A stretch of DNA of 64,000 bases from Bog-159 sp963738375 (GTDB taxonomy: Bacteria > Acidobacteriota > Terriglobia > Bryobacterales > Bryobacteraceae): positions 682,001 through 746,000 of the forward strand of contig CAVTWL010000004.1 in the NCBI GenBank assembly GCA_963738375.1. Reading direction: 5' to 3'. A program made the translations under genes and the position numbers. The notes under the pieces are model-generated. The model was not told the DNA's origin. It saw only the letters and a program-made list of their open reading frames with translations, and made no database searches. Within the stretch, counting starts at the first letter, position 1; every line of letters starts with the position of its first letter. Of this stretch, positions 8,501 to 18,490 are shown piece after piece.

Positions 8501-9461
8501 CGGCTTTGCCGGCGATTTTGCGATCGGCGAGTTCGCGCAATCCGGCGGGCACTTCTTCGAAATGGAAGGTCTTGCCCACGACGGGTTGAATCTGGCCGCC
8601 GAGGGTCATGGCGGTGAGCACCTCGTGAGCTTGGCCGAGGAAGCCGGGATGCTGCTGGACGTACTGTCCCCAGTGGACGCCGACGACGGAGATGTCCTTG
8701 AGCAGAACGCGATTGGCCGGAATGGTGGGGATGCGTCCACTGGCGAAGCCGACTACCAGAAGGCGGCCTTCGCTCGCGATGCAGCGAGTGGAGAGATCGA
8801 AGACATCGCCCCCCACGGGATCATAGACCACGTCGACGCCGGTGCCGCCGGTAATCTGTTTGACTTGCTCTACCCAACTGGGGTCGGTGTAGGACAAGGC
8901 GTGATCGGCGCCCTGGGCGAGACAGAAATCCAGCTTTGCCTGGCTGCCAGCGGTGGCGATGACTTGTGCCCCGTAGGCCTTTCCGATCTGAATGGCGGAC
9001 ATGCCGACTCCGCTGGCGCCTGCGTGCACCAGCAGCCATTCCTTGTGGGCGAGCGCGGCACGGCGATGGAGCGCGAAGTAGGACGTGTGGTACACAACCG
9101 GCATGGCGGCGGCTTCGAGATAGTCCATGCCGGCGATCATGTGAAACGTGCGGCTAGCCTCAGCGAGCGAGTATTCTGCGAAGGCGCCCCCTTGTGTCAT
9201 GGCGGATACCGGGTCTCCGGCGAAGACGTGTTTGACTTCAGCGCCGACGGCATCCACGACGCCTGAGACTTCCGCGCCTGGAGTGAAGGGGAAGGGCGGG
9301 CGTACCTGATACTTGCCTTGAATCTGCAGGATGTCGAAGAAGTTCAAGGCCGCGGCGTGGTTGCGGATGCGCACTTCCCGCGGTCCGGGTTCCGGCACCG
9401 GAATTTCGTCCAGAGTCATCTGCTCCGGCTCGCAGAACTGGTGAACTTGCCAAGCTCTCAT
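8487..9461 (-). CDS. Zinc-independent MDR oxidoreductase (NADPH:quinone oxidoreductase-like)
   Basis: 324 residues from the ATG at 9461 (MRAWQVHQF), where the family homology begins. N-terminal GroES-like domain with IPVPEPGPREVRIR and FPFTPGAEVSGVV, then a Rossmann domain with nucleotide motif HAGASGVGMSAIQIGKAYGA and VDVVYDPVGGDVF. The structural and catalytic zinc cysteines of alcohol dehydrogenases are absent, placing it with quinone oxidoreductase/QorA-like enzymes. Cytoplasmic; substrate cannot be told from sequence. Confidence 0.85.
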   Translation of the reverse strand: MRAWQVHQFCEPEQMTLDEIPVPEPGPREVRIRNHAAALNFFDILQIQGKYQVRPPFPFTPGAEVSGVVDAVGAEVKHVFAGDPVSAMTQGGAFAEYSLAEASRTFHMIAGMDYLEAAAMPVVYHTSYFALHRRAALAHKEWLLVHAGASGVGMSAIQIGKAYGAQVIATAGSQAKLDFCLAQGADHALSYTDPSWVEQVKQITGGTGVDVVYDPVGGDVFDLSTRCIASEGRLLVVGFASGRIPTIPANRVLLKDISVVGVHWGQYVQQHPGFLGQAHEVLTAMTLGGQIQPVVGKTFHFEEVPAGLRELADRKIAGKAVIAV

Positions 9462-9550
9462 GCGAACGAAAGGTAGCATACGGCTGGACGCCGCGGCAAG
9501 CGCGCCGTTCATCCGGCGGTTTTCCCCGTTCGCTGCAAAATGCAATCGAG

Positions 9551-9581
9551 TTGCTGAAACCTATGGATTTCTTCCTATGAT
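9551..9581 (+). promoter_or_regulatory. Candidate promoter of the first Oar-like receptor gene
   Basis: TTGCTG (9551-9556) and TATGAT (9576-9581) separated by 19 bp lie about 20-50 bp before the start codon. The -10 matches five of six consensus bases; the spacing is slightly long. An AAGG at 9596-9599 could serve as ribosome site for the ATG at 9609 better than for the ATG at 9603. Confidence 0.3.
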
Positions 9582-9602
9582 TTGATTAGTGTATTAAGGT
9601 AT

Positions 9603-12600
9603 ATGCAAATGAGTTGCAAACTGATGACGGTGTGGGCCCTGCTTTCGATGGCGCCGGCGGCCTTGGCTGGAGACGGTGGAAGCCTGCTGGGAACGATCGG
9701 CGACCCCAGCGGCACCGCTGTCCCAGGTGCGCAGGTGACGGCCATACAATCGGCCACCAAACTGCGGCAGACCAGGACCAGCGACGGCCAGGGGTTCTAT
9801 ACTTTTCAGGATTTGCCAGTTGGCATTTACGATGTCGAGGTTGAAGCGGTTGGGTTTCAGACCGCGCGGCGTACGGGTGTTGCCATCCGGGTGAACAGCA
9901 AGATTGTTGTTGACGTAACGCTCGAAATTGGGGCGAAGAAGGAAACGGTGAGCGTATCGGAGTCCGCGCTGCACGTGGAGACTGCCGATACACAACTGGG
10001 TGAGGTGATCACCGGGAAGCAGATGACCGCCGTGCCGTTGAACGGGCGGAGTTTTACCGATCTGCTTTCGCTGCAAGCGGGCGTAGCTCCGGTTTCCTCT
10101 CTGACCGCCGATACTACGCAGGACGTGGGCGTGAGCGCGTTTTCTCCCTCGGGCGATTTGAATCCGGGGACGATTTCGATCAACGGGCAGCGGGAATTCG
10201 CCAACAGCTTTGTTTTGAACGGGAGCGATGTGGAAGAGGACGTCAATATGGGTGCAGCGATCATTCCGAACCTGGATTCTATCGCGGAGTTCCGGCTTCT
10301 GACGAGCAACTTCGACGCCGAATATGGCGAGTTCAGCGGTGGGCAGATCGGGGTGGTGACGAAATCGGGCGCCAATACGTTCCACGGCGACGCTTTCGAA
10401 TTTCTGCGCAACACCGATCTGGATGCGCGGAATTACTTTTCGCCGGCGCGCGGGGTGTTCGACCAGAACCAATTCGGCGGTACTTTGGGCGGGCGGATTC
10501 GCAGAAACAAACTTTTCTTTTTCGCGGATTACCAGGGCACGCGGCTGACACAGGGGGTGGATACGGGGCAGATTCCGGTGCCGTCGCTGGCCGACCACGA
10601 AGGCAACCTGGCGGATGTGGCGAGCCAGTTCACGACGGTGAATCAGAATGGGGTTGAGGCGCCGACAACGGTTACCGGCACGTATTGGGCGAATCACTTG
10701 TCGCAGAAATTGGGCTATGCGGTGAGCGCCGGCGAGCCCTATTATTTCGCGGGGTGCACGAGCGCGGCCGCGTGCGTGCTCCCGAACGGCGTGATTCCCC
10801 GGAGCGCCTGGGCAGCGCCATCTGCAACTCTGTTGCAATACATTCCCGCGCCCAACAATGCCAACGGAACATTTTCGACGTCGTCTTACAACAACACGCT
10901 GAGCGACGACAAGGGCGCGTACCGCTTGGACGGTACGACGCGCGCAGGGCAGATTTCGGCTTATTACTTCCTGGACAACTGGTCGCAGAACAACCCCTAT
11001 CCGGTGGCGCAGGGCGGCGCGACTTTGCCGGGCTTTAACGCTTTGAATGTGGGCCGGGCACAACTGCTGGCGTTGAGCGATTCCAAGACGTTCGGATCGA
11101 GCGCGGTGAACGAAATTCATGTCAGCGCCATGCGCGACGCGACGAAAGTGGGGCAGCCGGTGGGCGGCGTGGGGGTGAGCCTGGCCTCGCAAGGCTTTAC
11201 CGTGGGCGCGGGCACTCCCGGCATAGTGGCGCTTTCGCCCAAGACCGAAGGCGTGGAGAGCGTGAACTTCAACAATTTCTCGATCGGAACGAACTCTAAC
11301 GAGTTGAAGCAGGTAAACAACACACTGCAGGCGAGCGACAACTTTTCGAAGGTGACGGGCACGCACACGATCACGACCGGGGTGCAGTTCCACACCGATC
11401 AGGTGAATGTGAATCCGATCGCGCAATTGAACGGGAATTTCATTTTCTATGGCAGCGAAACCGGCGTAGACTTCGCGGATTTCCTCTTGGGCATACCCAG
11501 CCAATACAACCAGAGCCAATTGCAGCCGTTTTACGGGCGCAATCATTACTTCGGGATTTACGCGCAGGATAGCTGGCGCGTGAAGAAGAAGCTGACGCTG
11601 AACTATGGCCTGCGCTGGGACCGCATCGAACCCTGGTTCGAAAAATATAATCAGATTGCCACATTTGAACCCGGGCGACAGTCGGTTGTGTTTCCCGGCG
11701 CGCCGGCCGGCATTCTTTTTCCCGGCGACGCGGGCGTGCCGCGTACCCTGGCGCCGGCGGGAAACCTGAACTTCGCGCCGCGTATCGGGCTGGCCTACGC
11801 GCCGGGTTCCGGGAAGACGAGCATCCGGGCCAGTTTCGGCATGTTTTACACTGCCATCGAGGCGCTCACGATCGGGGTCATGAGCGCCAATGCGCCCTAT
11901 GGAACCACTTACACGAGTCCGGCTCCGCCGCTTTTTGCGACGCCGTTCGTCACGGCTTCGAACGGGCAGAACCAGGGCCAATATTTTCCGGTGCAACTGG
12001 CGCCGCTGAACACCAGCGCCAGCCATCCGGACGGCAACGTGGACTGGTCGCAGTTTGAACCGATTACAGGAGTTCCGGCCTATCCGGCCACGAACCGGAT
12101 TCCTTACACCGAAGAGTACATGCTCTCGATCGAGCACGGCTTCGGAAACAATACCGTACTGAGCGCCAGCTACGTGGGGACGCAGTCGCACCGGTTGATG
12201 GTGCTAGAGGAAGCGAATCCCGGCAATCCCGCGCTTTGTTTACAACTGAGCAATCCGAACAGCCTGGCGGCGGGACAGACGCCTTGCGGTCCCTTCGCCG
12301 AGGGCAACAGCTTTACTACCGCGAGCGGGCCAGACGATTAACGGGACACGCGGTCCGCTGGGGTCGAATTTCGGGAGCGATACGCTGGAGGCGACCATCG
12401 GGAACTCCAACTACAATTCGCTGCAAGTCACTCTTCGGCACACCAGCGGACCGCTGCAGATGCTGGCGGCTTATACGTTCAGCAAGTCGCTCGACCAATC
12501 TTCGAACTTGGGCGAAGAAGTGAATCCGCTGAACGCTTCGCTCAGCCGGGCCTTGTCGGCCTTCGATATCAGCCAGAATTTCGTGGTGAGCTACAATCTG

Positions 12601-13122
12601 GCGCTGCCGGTGGAGCGCTGGGTACACGCATCGAACCGGTGGACGAAGGGGTGGCAATTCTCGGGGATCACCCGGTTCAGCACGGGACTGCCGGTGACGC
12701 TGATCAACTACGGGGACAACTCGCTGTTGGGCGCCGAACCGAACGGGATTAACAACTATGGGGTGGATGAGCCGGATGTGGCGACGGGTTCTTTGAAGCT
12801 GAATCACAATCCACGGAACGGGCAGCCTTATTTCAATTCGGCGCTGTTCAGCGATAACGCGCTGGGGACGCCTGGGGATGCTTCGCGGCGGTATTTTCAT
12901 GGCCCTGGGATGCAGAACTTCGATGTGGCGGTGCTGAAGGATGTGCGGCTGGGCGAGACGCGGAGCTTGCAATTCCGGCTGGAAGCGTTCAATGTTTTCA
13001 ACCATGCGCAATTTTTTGGGCCGCAGTCGGTTGATGGAAATATCAGCAGCGGAACGTTCGGGCAGGCGGTGAGCGCGATGGCTCCGCGGCTGGTGCAGGC
13101 GGGGGTGAAGTTCATTTTTTGA
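9603..13122 (+). CDS. Oar-like TonB-dependent outer-membrane receptor, interrupted by a 1-bp indel
   Basis: Reconstructed length 1172 residues. Signal peptide (WALLSMAPAALA), then a carboxypeptidase-regulatory-like Ig domain (residues ~25-110), a plug domain with NGRSFTDLLSLQAGV and NGQREFANSFVLNGSDV, and a long beta-barrel with repeated acidobacterial Oar signatures (DAEYGEFSGGQIGVVTKSG, FHGDAFEFLRNTDLDARN, LTLNYGLRWD). The first frame stops at 12341; at a GGG run (~12327) dropping one G continues smoothly into SGQTINGTRG and the C-terminal barrel ending in a hydrophobic-aromatic strand (GVKFIF), as expected for BAM recognition. Expected function: TonB-driven uptake of oligosaccharides, peptides or similar; the ligand is unknown. 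Confidence 0.85.
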
Positions 13123-13632
13123 TTGCGGCAAGTGTGCAGAAGTGCGCACAAAGTTGCAGATCCAAACGAACCCAATCGTGGCTGGTGGCGGGGCCGGCGG
13201 CTGCCCTTCGGCGGTGTGCGAGGGGGGAGCGGCGGTTGCCAACTGCCGCGGGATGCCATGCTGTCTTCATGGCCCTGCTGGCCGCCAAAAATGATGAAAA
13301 CGCCCGCCAGTGGGCTAGTTGAATCCTCTGCACATCCAATCCAGTAGCCGCCACCGAGGGCAGTGGAGATGCTGAAGCCCACAACCTGTGTGATCCGATA
13401 TAAACCAATAAATGTACGCCCTTTTCTGTGGGGTAGTACACGCCGGTGCTGAATCTGATCGACTTTCGGCGTCGAAAGTCACTGTTCGGCCGCGGGGGAT
13501 CGCCGCGGAACAAGAACGTCGGAGAAGCCACATCCATAGCGTCGCCGACCTCATTCAAGTTGATACGGCTTTCAACCGATTTACGGCCGGACATGGCCAT
13601 CGAAAGACTTCTTGACGGTGCGGAAAGCAGCG
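13123..13632. other. 510-bp intergenic region, no convincing gene
   Basis: Between the convergent Oar-like receptor and APC transporter genes. Several frames are open here but are rich in Arg and Pro and show no recognisable domain. The only structures seen are a perfect 8-bp stem with 4-nt loop at 13461-13480 (GACTTTCG-GCGT-CGAAAGTC) and, just after it, a CCGCGG...CCGCGG inverted pair. Neither is followed by a T-run, so an intrinsic terminator is not supported, but both may contribute to ending transcription. Confidence 0.4.
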
Positions 13633-15891
13633 CTAAGTGGGTTTTGGGATTTTGGGTTGACTTCGCACAACAGGGCCTTTTCCGTGGGAGATCTCTTCCA
13701 TTAAATCGGCCACTACCTGGTCGCACTGTCCGCATTGCAAGGATTCCTGCAAGCGCCGCAGCGCCACTCCGACGACGTCGCGATGATGCAGTTTGGATCC
13801 GGGCTCTTTGGCCGAAAGTTCTAGCCAAAGCTGGTGCAACAGGTCGAGATCCTGCGGCCAGAGCCTGGGTGGGTGAGGCCCCAGGTTATAAAAAACGGGA
13901 TCTTCGCCGGGAGCCACGATCTCCATGGAGAGCGAAGGCCGGGGCTCCGGCAGTTTTTCCCATTCGCGGCCCACGGTTGCGCCTTGTTCGGCGGGACTCA
14001 GTTTCGGCGAAAGCCCCATAACGATGCGGGAAGACTGCAAGCGGTCGGCCGTGGCCACGATGGCCGCGTAAGGATCGCTGCCGGGCACCACCATCAACTC
14101 CACGTGCTTGCCGGCCTTTTCAGCAAGGTTCACAACCTTAGTGAAAACTTCGGTCTCGTCCACCGAGAAGATCTGGCTGACATCGAGCGGATGCTCGCCT
14201 GACCCGGCCTGGGTCACCTGGCGCACGGAGAGCACCACGATATCGATACGGCGGGTATCGGTTTTCTCGAGGATGCGCTGCAAATGCTCGAGCCGGTGGG
14301 GATTGCGCACCGCCACGATGACACTTCCCGGCCGAACGTGGACGTTGCTGGCGGTCACTTCCTCATTGGTGTCGAGGTTAAATTTTTCGAGTTCGTGCGA
14401 ATGTGCCGCGGTGTGCAGCTTGTTGTACTTCTCGGAAACCTCGAACATGATAAAGAACGCAATGGTGAAGCTGATGCCGGAGATGGTGGCAACTTCTTTC
14501 GTCAACACGTTGATGACGGCCAGCGCAAACAGCACAATGGTGATCAGAATCAGTCCAACCGGTATTTCCGTCTTGCCAATGTAAAAATTGAGGGGCACCT
14601 TCCATCCGCGCCCGCCCGGCTGTTTGTAGCGCAGAACCAGAACGGACAACGCTTTCATAGCGAAGCTCCACACAACGCCGAAGGCGTACGCTTCGCCCAA
14701 CATGTAGACGTTTCCGCGGCTGATCAAAATGGTAATCAACTGCAGGATGACAATCAGGTTGATGAGGCGCGAACTGGTGCCGAATTTATGGTGGGGATGG
14801 CGGAACCAGTCGGGCAAAACCCCGTCTTCGGCCACGCGGTTCAAAACGCCGTTGGAGCCGATGATGGCGGTGTTCACGGCGCCGGAAAGGATGAGTGTTC
14901 CGACCAGAACGACAAACCCATGGAACAGCAATCGCAGCGACATGGGGCCGACCAGGAACATGGCGAGGCCGCCGATGAGGTTGTCCAGAAACTTCTGCCG
15001 CGCGGCATCCGGGATGATCATGACGGCGAAGAAGGACACCAGCGATGTGAACAGCATGCTGTAGATGAAGATCACGAAGCCGGCGCGTTCCAGGTTTTTG
15101 AGTTTGGGGTGGGCGATTTCGCGATTGACCTGCGCGAGGCTTTCCTCGCCGCTCATGGCCAGCAGCGAGTGTCCCAAGCCCACGAGGATCGCGATGATGG
15201 TAATGGACGGCGCTGCCGTGCCCCGGAGCCAGCCCAAGCCCTCCTTGCTGAAGTGCAGATTGGAGACGGTGGGCAGGGGAACCGGCTGATAGCCTACCTT
15301 GAAAATCGTGATCAGGCACCAGATGATCAGGACCACCACCATGACCGTGGTAATCTGCATGATCCTTAGGGCCTTCTCGCTCGATTCGTGAATGCCGATG
15401 ATATTTTTCCGCCAGAAGTAGACGGTGACTACGGCGGCGAAGGCCGCTGCGAAATAGGGGGGACTGACGTGCAAGCCGGGAATCTTCAGATATTCGCCGG
15501 TTTCGTTGATCAGGCCGCCGAGGTAAAGGCCGGCGCTGACGCCGCTGATGGGGCCGGTGAGCACATAATCGAACATCAGCGCGGATACCGAGAACTTGGC
15601 GAGGGTGCCGCCCATGGCTTCGTGTACTACTTTGTACACGCCGCCTCGCACGAACATGCTGCAACTTTCGATGTAGATGGCGCGCACCGAATAGGAGAAG
15701 AGCATGATCGCCAGAATGAACCAGGGGGCCGCTTTCCCGATGGCTTGTTCGGCGATGCCTCCGACGTAGTACGCCGAGGAGGCGAGGTCGCTCAAAACGA
15801 TGGCTGCCGCTCTCCAGAAGGAGATGAACGACAACATTACGGTGGTGGCTACTACGACATTAACGGCGCGGGGCCGTTGGGGTTGAGTCAT
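13633..15891 (-). CDS. APC-superfamily amino-acid/polyamine-type permease with long cytosolic C-terminal domain
   Basis: 752 residues. Residues ~10-490 form about twelve hydrophobic helices with APC features (MLSFISFWRAAAIVLSDLASSAYYVGGIAEQAIG at the start and ALSVLVLRYK later). Residues ~520-750 are soluble and resemble a universal-stress-protein-like Rossmann fold: GSVIVAVRNPHRLEHL at the first strand, then IDIVVLSVR, VELMVVPGSDPYAAIV and SSRIVMGLSPK. Tails of this kind bind nucleotides and may regulate transport. Start set at ATG 15891; the open frame extends 12 codons upstream without support. Substrate not predictable. Confidence 0.83.
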   Translation of the reverse strand: MTQPQRPRAVNVVVATTVMLSFISFWRAAAIVLSDLASSAYYVGGIAEQAIGKAAPWFILAIMLFSYSVRAIYIESCSMFVRGGVYKVVHEAMGGTLAKFSVSALMFDYVLTGPISGVSAGLYLGGLINETGEYLKIPGLHVSPPYFAAAFAAVVTVYFWRKNIIGIHESSEKALRIMQITTVMVVVLIIWCLITIFKVGYQPVPLPTVSNLHFSKEGLGWLRGTAAPSITIIAILVGLGHSLLAMSGEESLAQVNREIAHPKLKNLERAGFVIFIYSMLFTSLVSFFAVMIIPDAARQKFLDNLIGGLAMFLVGPMSLRLLFHGFVVLVGTLILSGAVNTAIIGSNGVLNRVAEDGVLPDWFRHPHHKFGTSSRLINLIVILQLITILISRGNVYMLGEAYAFGVVWSFAMKALSVLVLRYKQPGGRGWKVPLNFYIGKTEIPVGLILITIVLFALAVINVLTKEVATISGISFTIAFFIMFEVSEKYNKLHTAAHSHELEKFNLDTNEEVTASNVHVRPGSVIVAVRNPHRLEHLQRILEKTDTRRIDIVVLSVRQVTQAGSGEHPLDVSQIFSVDETEVFTKVVNLAEKAGKHVELMVVPGSDPYAAIVATADRLQSSRIVMGLSPKLSPAEQGATVGREWEKLPEPRPSLSMEIVAPGEDPVFYNLGPHPPRLWPQDLDLLHQLWLELSAKEPGSKLHHRDVVGVALRRLQESLQCGQCDQVVADLMEEISHGKGPVVRSQPKIPKPT

Positions 15892-16029
15892 GCAAACGTG
15901 CTCAGGATTCGCGGGATTAGCAACCACATCTTAACATGGGGAGGACAGACAGACCGCTGCGGAAGGGAATTGGCCGCCGCTTCACGCCGATGGACGCGGA
16001 TGGAAGGCCAAGAGTTATCGGATGGGAGG

Positions 16030-17217
16030 TTATTGCCGGCTGCTTGCGGCCGGGGGCGGAGAGATGGTTCGAACTGACTGAGATATACTGTTGCCGTTGG
16101 CGGCATAGACTTCGAGCCGGACCTGAATATCGTCGCCGGCTCTCGGGTACAAGTAACTGCCGAGCTTGAGCTCGCTCCTGTCTAATTCGATAGCCTTTTG
16201 CGATTTTCCGTCGCGGATGGTGAGGGTGGCGCGGGCAGCCGAAGCAATTTCGCCCGAGTTCCGGTTCCAAGTCATGAGCAGATCGGGCGGGTTGCGTTCC
16301 ACCTGCAGGCCGAGGAGCGAAGGTGCGCTGCCAGCGGCGGCCGCTTCTCCATGCGGCGCCCGCGGCGCGCCCAGGTAGGTCACCACCGAGACTACCAGCG
16401 CCACGCTGGCGATAGCGATGGTGGCAACGCGGAGCAGCAGGTTCGGCCACAGACGCGCGGGCTGATTTATTGGCTTGGCGGGCACGTAAGCAGGGGGCGC
16501 AGTGCTGATGGGTTCGAAGGCGGGCTCCTGTTGAAGTTCGGCAAAGTCGGGGATTTGGAACAAACCCGTGTCGTCGGATTTCGCCGGCTCAACAGCCATG
16601 TCCAGCGTGGGACGCGGCGGAGCGAGGTGTGTTGGGACCTGGGTGCGCCCTAAGGCGACTTCGAGGGAACTGAACTCGGGCTGAAGAGATCCGTCTTCCC
16701 AGAAGAAGAAACCGGCGGTACAGGATTTGGTGGCGGGCGCCGCCTTCACCACCAGAAAGACCGCCGCTGGCGAAGGGAAGAACCCTTCGATGGCGCGCAC
16801 ATCGCTTGGGGAAAGCGACAATCCCTCGCGCATGTGGCTGCGGTAGTAGCCGAGAATCGCGGGGGTTTTGGGGGCCTTGCACCCAGCCAGCGCAACGCGC
16901 AACAGGGCGGCTTCCAGGCGGTCGATGTCCTTTTCCGTAAGGTCGTAAAGATTGCCGCCGCCATAACCAGACGGCACGGGTACGAAGTCGTCAATGAATG
17001 CGGCGGGCTTGCCGTCCCGTTCGGCTGTCCCGCCGAGTAGAATTCCGCCGACCTCCTTACTGCTCTCCGGCGCGGCAGCCGACAAGACTTCGGCTTGCAG
17101 GCGGTCGGCCATTGCGGCGTGCATGAAGATGCGGATGCCCTTACCGGTTTCCTCCCAATGATAGTAATCCGCCAGATTGCGAGAGGGGGCCGGCAAATGC
17201 GCGGCGGGGTTGGTCAT
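16030..17217 (-). CDS. Degenerate JAMM/MPN-like domain protein with transmembrane segment
   Basis: 395 residues. Residues ~30-165 resemble an MPN/JAMM fold: a helix, then KEVGGILLGG (the conserved Glu55 strand), and ILGYYRSHMREGLSLSPSDV, which matches the JAMM 'GwyHSHp...S..D' motif except that the first zinc-binding His is Arg126. His128 and Asp139 are kept. Zinc binding and peptidase activity are therefore doubtful. A Pro-rich linker, one transmembrane helix (~265-287) and a beta-rich extracytoplasmic domain with repeated LQVERNPPDLLMTWN and LDRSELKLGSYLYP strands follow. It overlaps by 4 bp the CelD-like gene (ATGA) at the end of an exopolysaccharide operon, so a role in assembly or quality control at the membrane is possible but unproven. 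Confidence 0.6.
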   Translation of the reverse strand: MTNPAAHLPAPSRNLADYYHWEETGKGIRIFMHAAMADRLQAEVLSAAAPESSKEVGGILLGGTAERDGKPAAFIDDFVPVPSGYGGGNLYDLTEKDIDRLEAALLRVALAGCKAPKTPAILGYYRSHMREGLSLSPSDVRAIEGFFPSPAAVFLVVKAAPATKSCTAGFFFWEDGSLQPEFSSLEVALGRTQVPTHLAPPRPTLDMAVEPAKSDDTGLFQIPDFAELQQEPAFEPISTAPPAYVPAKPINQPARLWPNLLLRVATIAIASVALVVSVVTYLGAPRAPHGEAAAAGSAPSLLGLQVERNPPDLLMTWNRNSGEIASAARATLTIRDGKSQKAIELDRSELKLGSYLYPRAGDDIQVRLEVYAANGNSISQSVRTISPPPAASSRQ

Positions 17218-18371
17218 GCGATTTTACTCATCCAATGCGCTCGTGCTTTGCGCGCCAAATCGCGAGCTTCCGCGAAGGTTCTCAGGGTGTAATCCGTGGC
17301 GAAGCTACCCAGCCGGGTATCGAAGAAGCGCAGGGTGCGGTTCTCGCGGGTATGGCTGGCCCATTGCGATTTATACGGCTCGTCGCCGCGCAGAAAGTCG
17401 AAGATGGTTAGACCTTGACGGATCGAATGCTCGATGGCGTGGCCGATGAGCATTTGCCCGGGGCCGTAGTGCATCCAACGCGGATGCATCCCGCACTGGT
17501 AGAACTGAAACGTTCGGCCTACGGAAAACCCGTAGGCGGCGGCGACCGGATCGCCATCCACCTTTAGCAGGAACATGCGAGCAAACTGTTGCTCGGCCAG
17601 AGTGCGCAAGGCATCCAGGTGAAAATCGCGAACGTGAGGGGCGAGGAAGGCGCTAGCGGTTTCTTGTTGTTCAAATCGCAGGCGATGCAGCGCGAGCAGG
17701 GTAGGGAAGTGCTCCTGCAATCCATGCCCATCGGAAATCACTACGCATTCGGCCCGATGATCCCGTTGAAGAGCCCGCCAGCGGCGGCCATGATTGAGCC
17801 GGACCTGCCTTTTGACCCCCGCCAGATATTGCGAGAAGTTTTCGGGAAGAGAGATATAGCGGCAGCGGCGATGTTCGGTGGCCGAGACGCGCATGCCGCG
17901 CCGGGTGAACTGGCCGGCGAGAGCCGTCATAGCCGGAGAGTCCGCGCAGTCTCGCAGTTCGACGTAATCCCACTCGCCGTGTAGCGCATAGAGCAAGTCC
18001 GCGATTTCATCGGCTGCTACGACCAGATAATCCGGGAGAGCCAGGATGTCGAGGTGATCGGACCCCACGTGCTCGTCTCCCAGAAAACCCAATCGCCGCG
18101 CACCCAAAGCGCGGGCGCAGTGCTCCAGGTATAAGGGCGCAACCGCAACCAAACGCTCGCGCGCATCGCGGACGGCGATGACCGCCAGTTGTCCTTTTCC
18201 AAAGTAGCGCCACCATGCCGACACCCAGCCGAAGCTCAGAAAGATATTTTCCGAATTCGACTGCCGGAATAATTCGTTCCATTCCGCGCCCAACCGCGCG
18301 AGTTCTTCTGCCGTCGACATTCGAGTAGCACGCACTTCGACGGCGGCTGAAGCAACGGTTCTGCCGCTCAC
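17214..18371 (-). CDS. CelD/BcsL-type GNAT acyltransferase
   Basis: 385 residues with the two-part GNAT fold of the CelD/BcsL family: an N-terminal part with WNELFRQSNSENIFLSFGWVSAWW and VAVAPLY, and a C-terminal acetyltransferase half with VKRQVRLNHGRRWRALQR, RMFLLKVDGDPVAAAYGF, and FDFLRGDEPYKSQWA, the family's most conserved motif. Members are found in cellulose and exopolysaccharide clusters and are thought to transfer acyl groups to sugars or amino groups. Cytoplasmic. Fits the surrounding exopolysaccharide operon. Confidence 0.85.
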   Translation of the reverse strand: MSGRTVASAAVEVRATRMSTAEELARLGAEWNELFRQSNSENIFLSFGWVSAWWRYFGKGQLAVIAVRDARERLVAVAPLYLEHCARALGARRLGFLGDEHVGSDHLDILALPDYLVVAADEIADLLYALHGEWDYVELRDCADSPAMTALAGQFTRRGMRVSATEHRRCRYISLPENFSQYLAGVKRQVRLNHGRRWRALQRDHRAECVVISDGHGLQEHFPTLLALHRLRFEQQETASAFLAPHVRDFHLDALRTLAEQQFARMFLLKVDGDPVAAAYGFSVGRTFQFYQCGMHPRWMHYGPGQMLIGHAIEHSIRQGLTIFDFLRGDEPYKSQWASHTRENRTLRFFDTRLGSFATDYTLRTFAEARDLARKARAHWMSKIA

Positions 18372-18490
18372 CGGATTTGTTTTCTCTATTTAAACCGGCG
18401 CAAAACGGAGCGCTCCGCGCCCCTTTGCGCTTTAGCCAAGATCCTTCGTATTCATTTTCCCTTGCGGGGTTGAGTGTTGACAATTCAGAT
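18372..18490. other. Short intergenic region with a GC palindrome
   Basis: 119 bp between a GT4 gene and the CelD-like gene, both on the minus strand. It holds the palindrome GGAGCGCTCC (about 18393-18402) and a TTGACA on the plus strand at 18478-18483 that points the wrong way for the flanking genes. No promoter can be supported. Confidence 0.3.

Noticed and set aside
9594..12191. 865-codon open frame on the minus strand
   Set aside because: It lies fully antisense to the first Oar-like receptor, whose motifs are unmistakable; the antisense product is Arg/His-rich with no known domain, a GC-codon shadow.
13112..13828. 238-codon minus-strand frame across the 13.1-13.8 kb gap
   Set aside because: Overlaps both neighbouring genes, shows no domain and has the Arg/Ser/Pro-rich composition of noncoding GC-rich frames.
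18478..18483. Fourth copy of the exopolysaccharide promoter repeat (TTGACA near 18480)
   Set aside because: The hexamer is on the plus strand, facing away from the genes, and lacks the flanking 14-bp block and the leader element.
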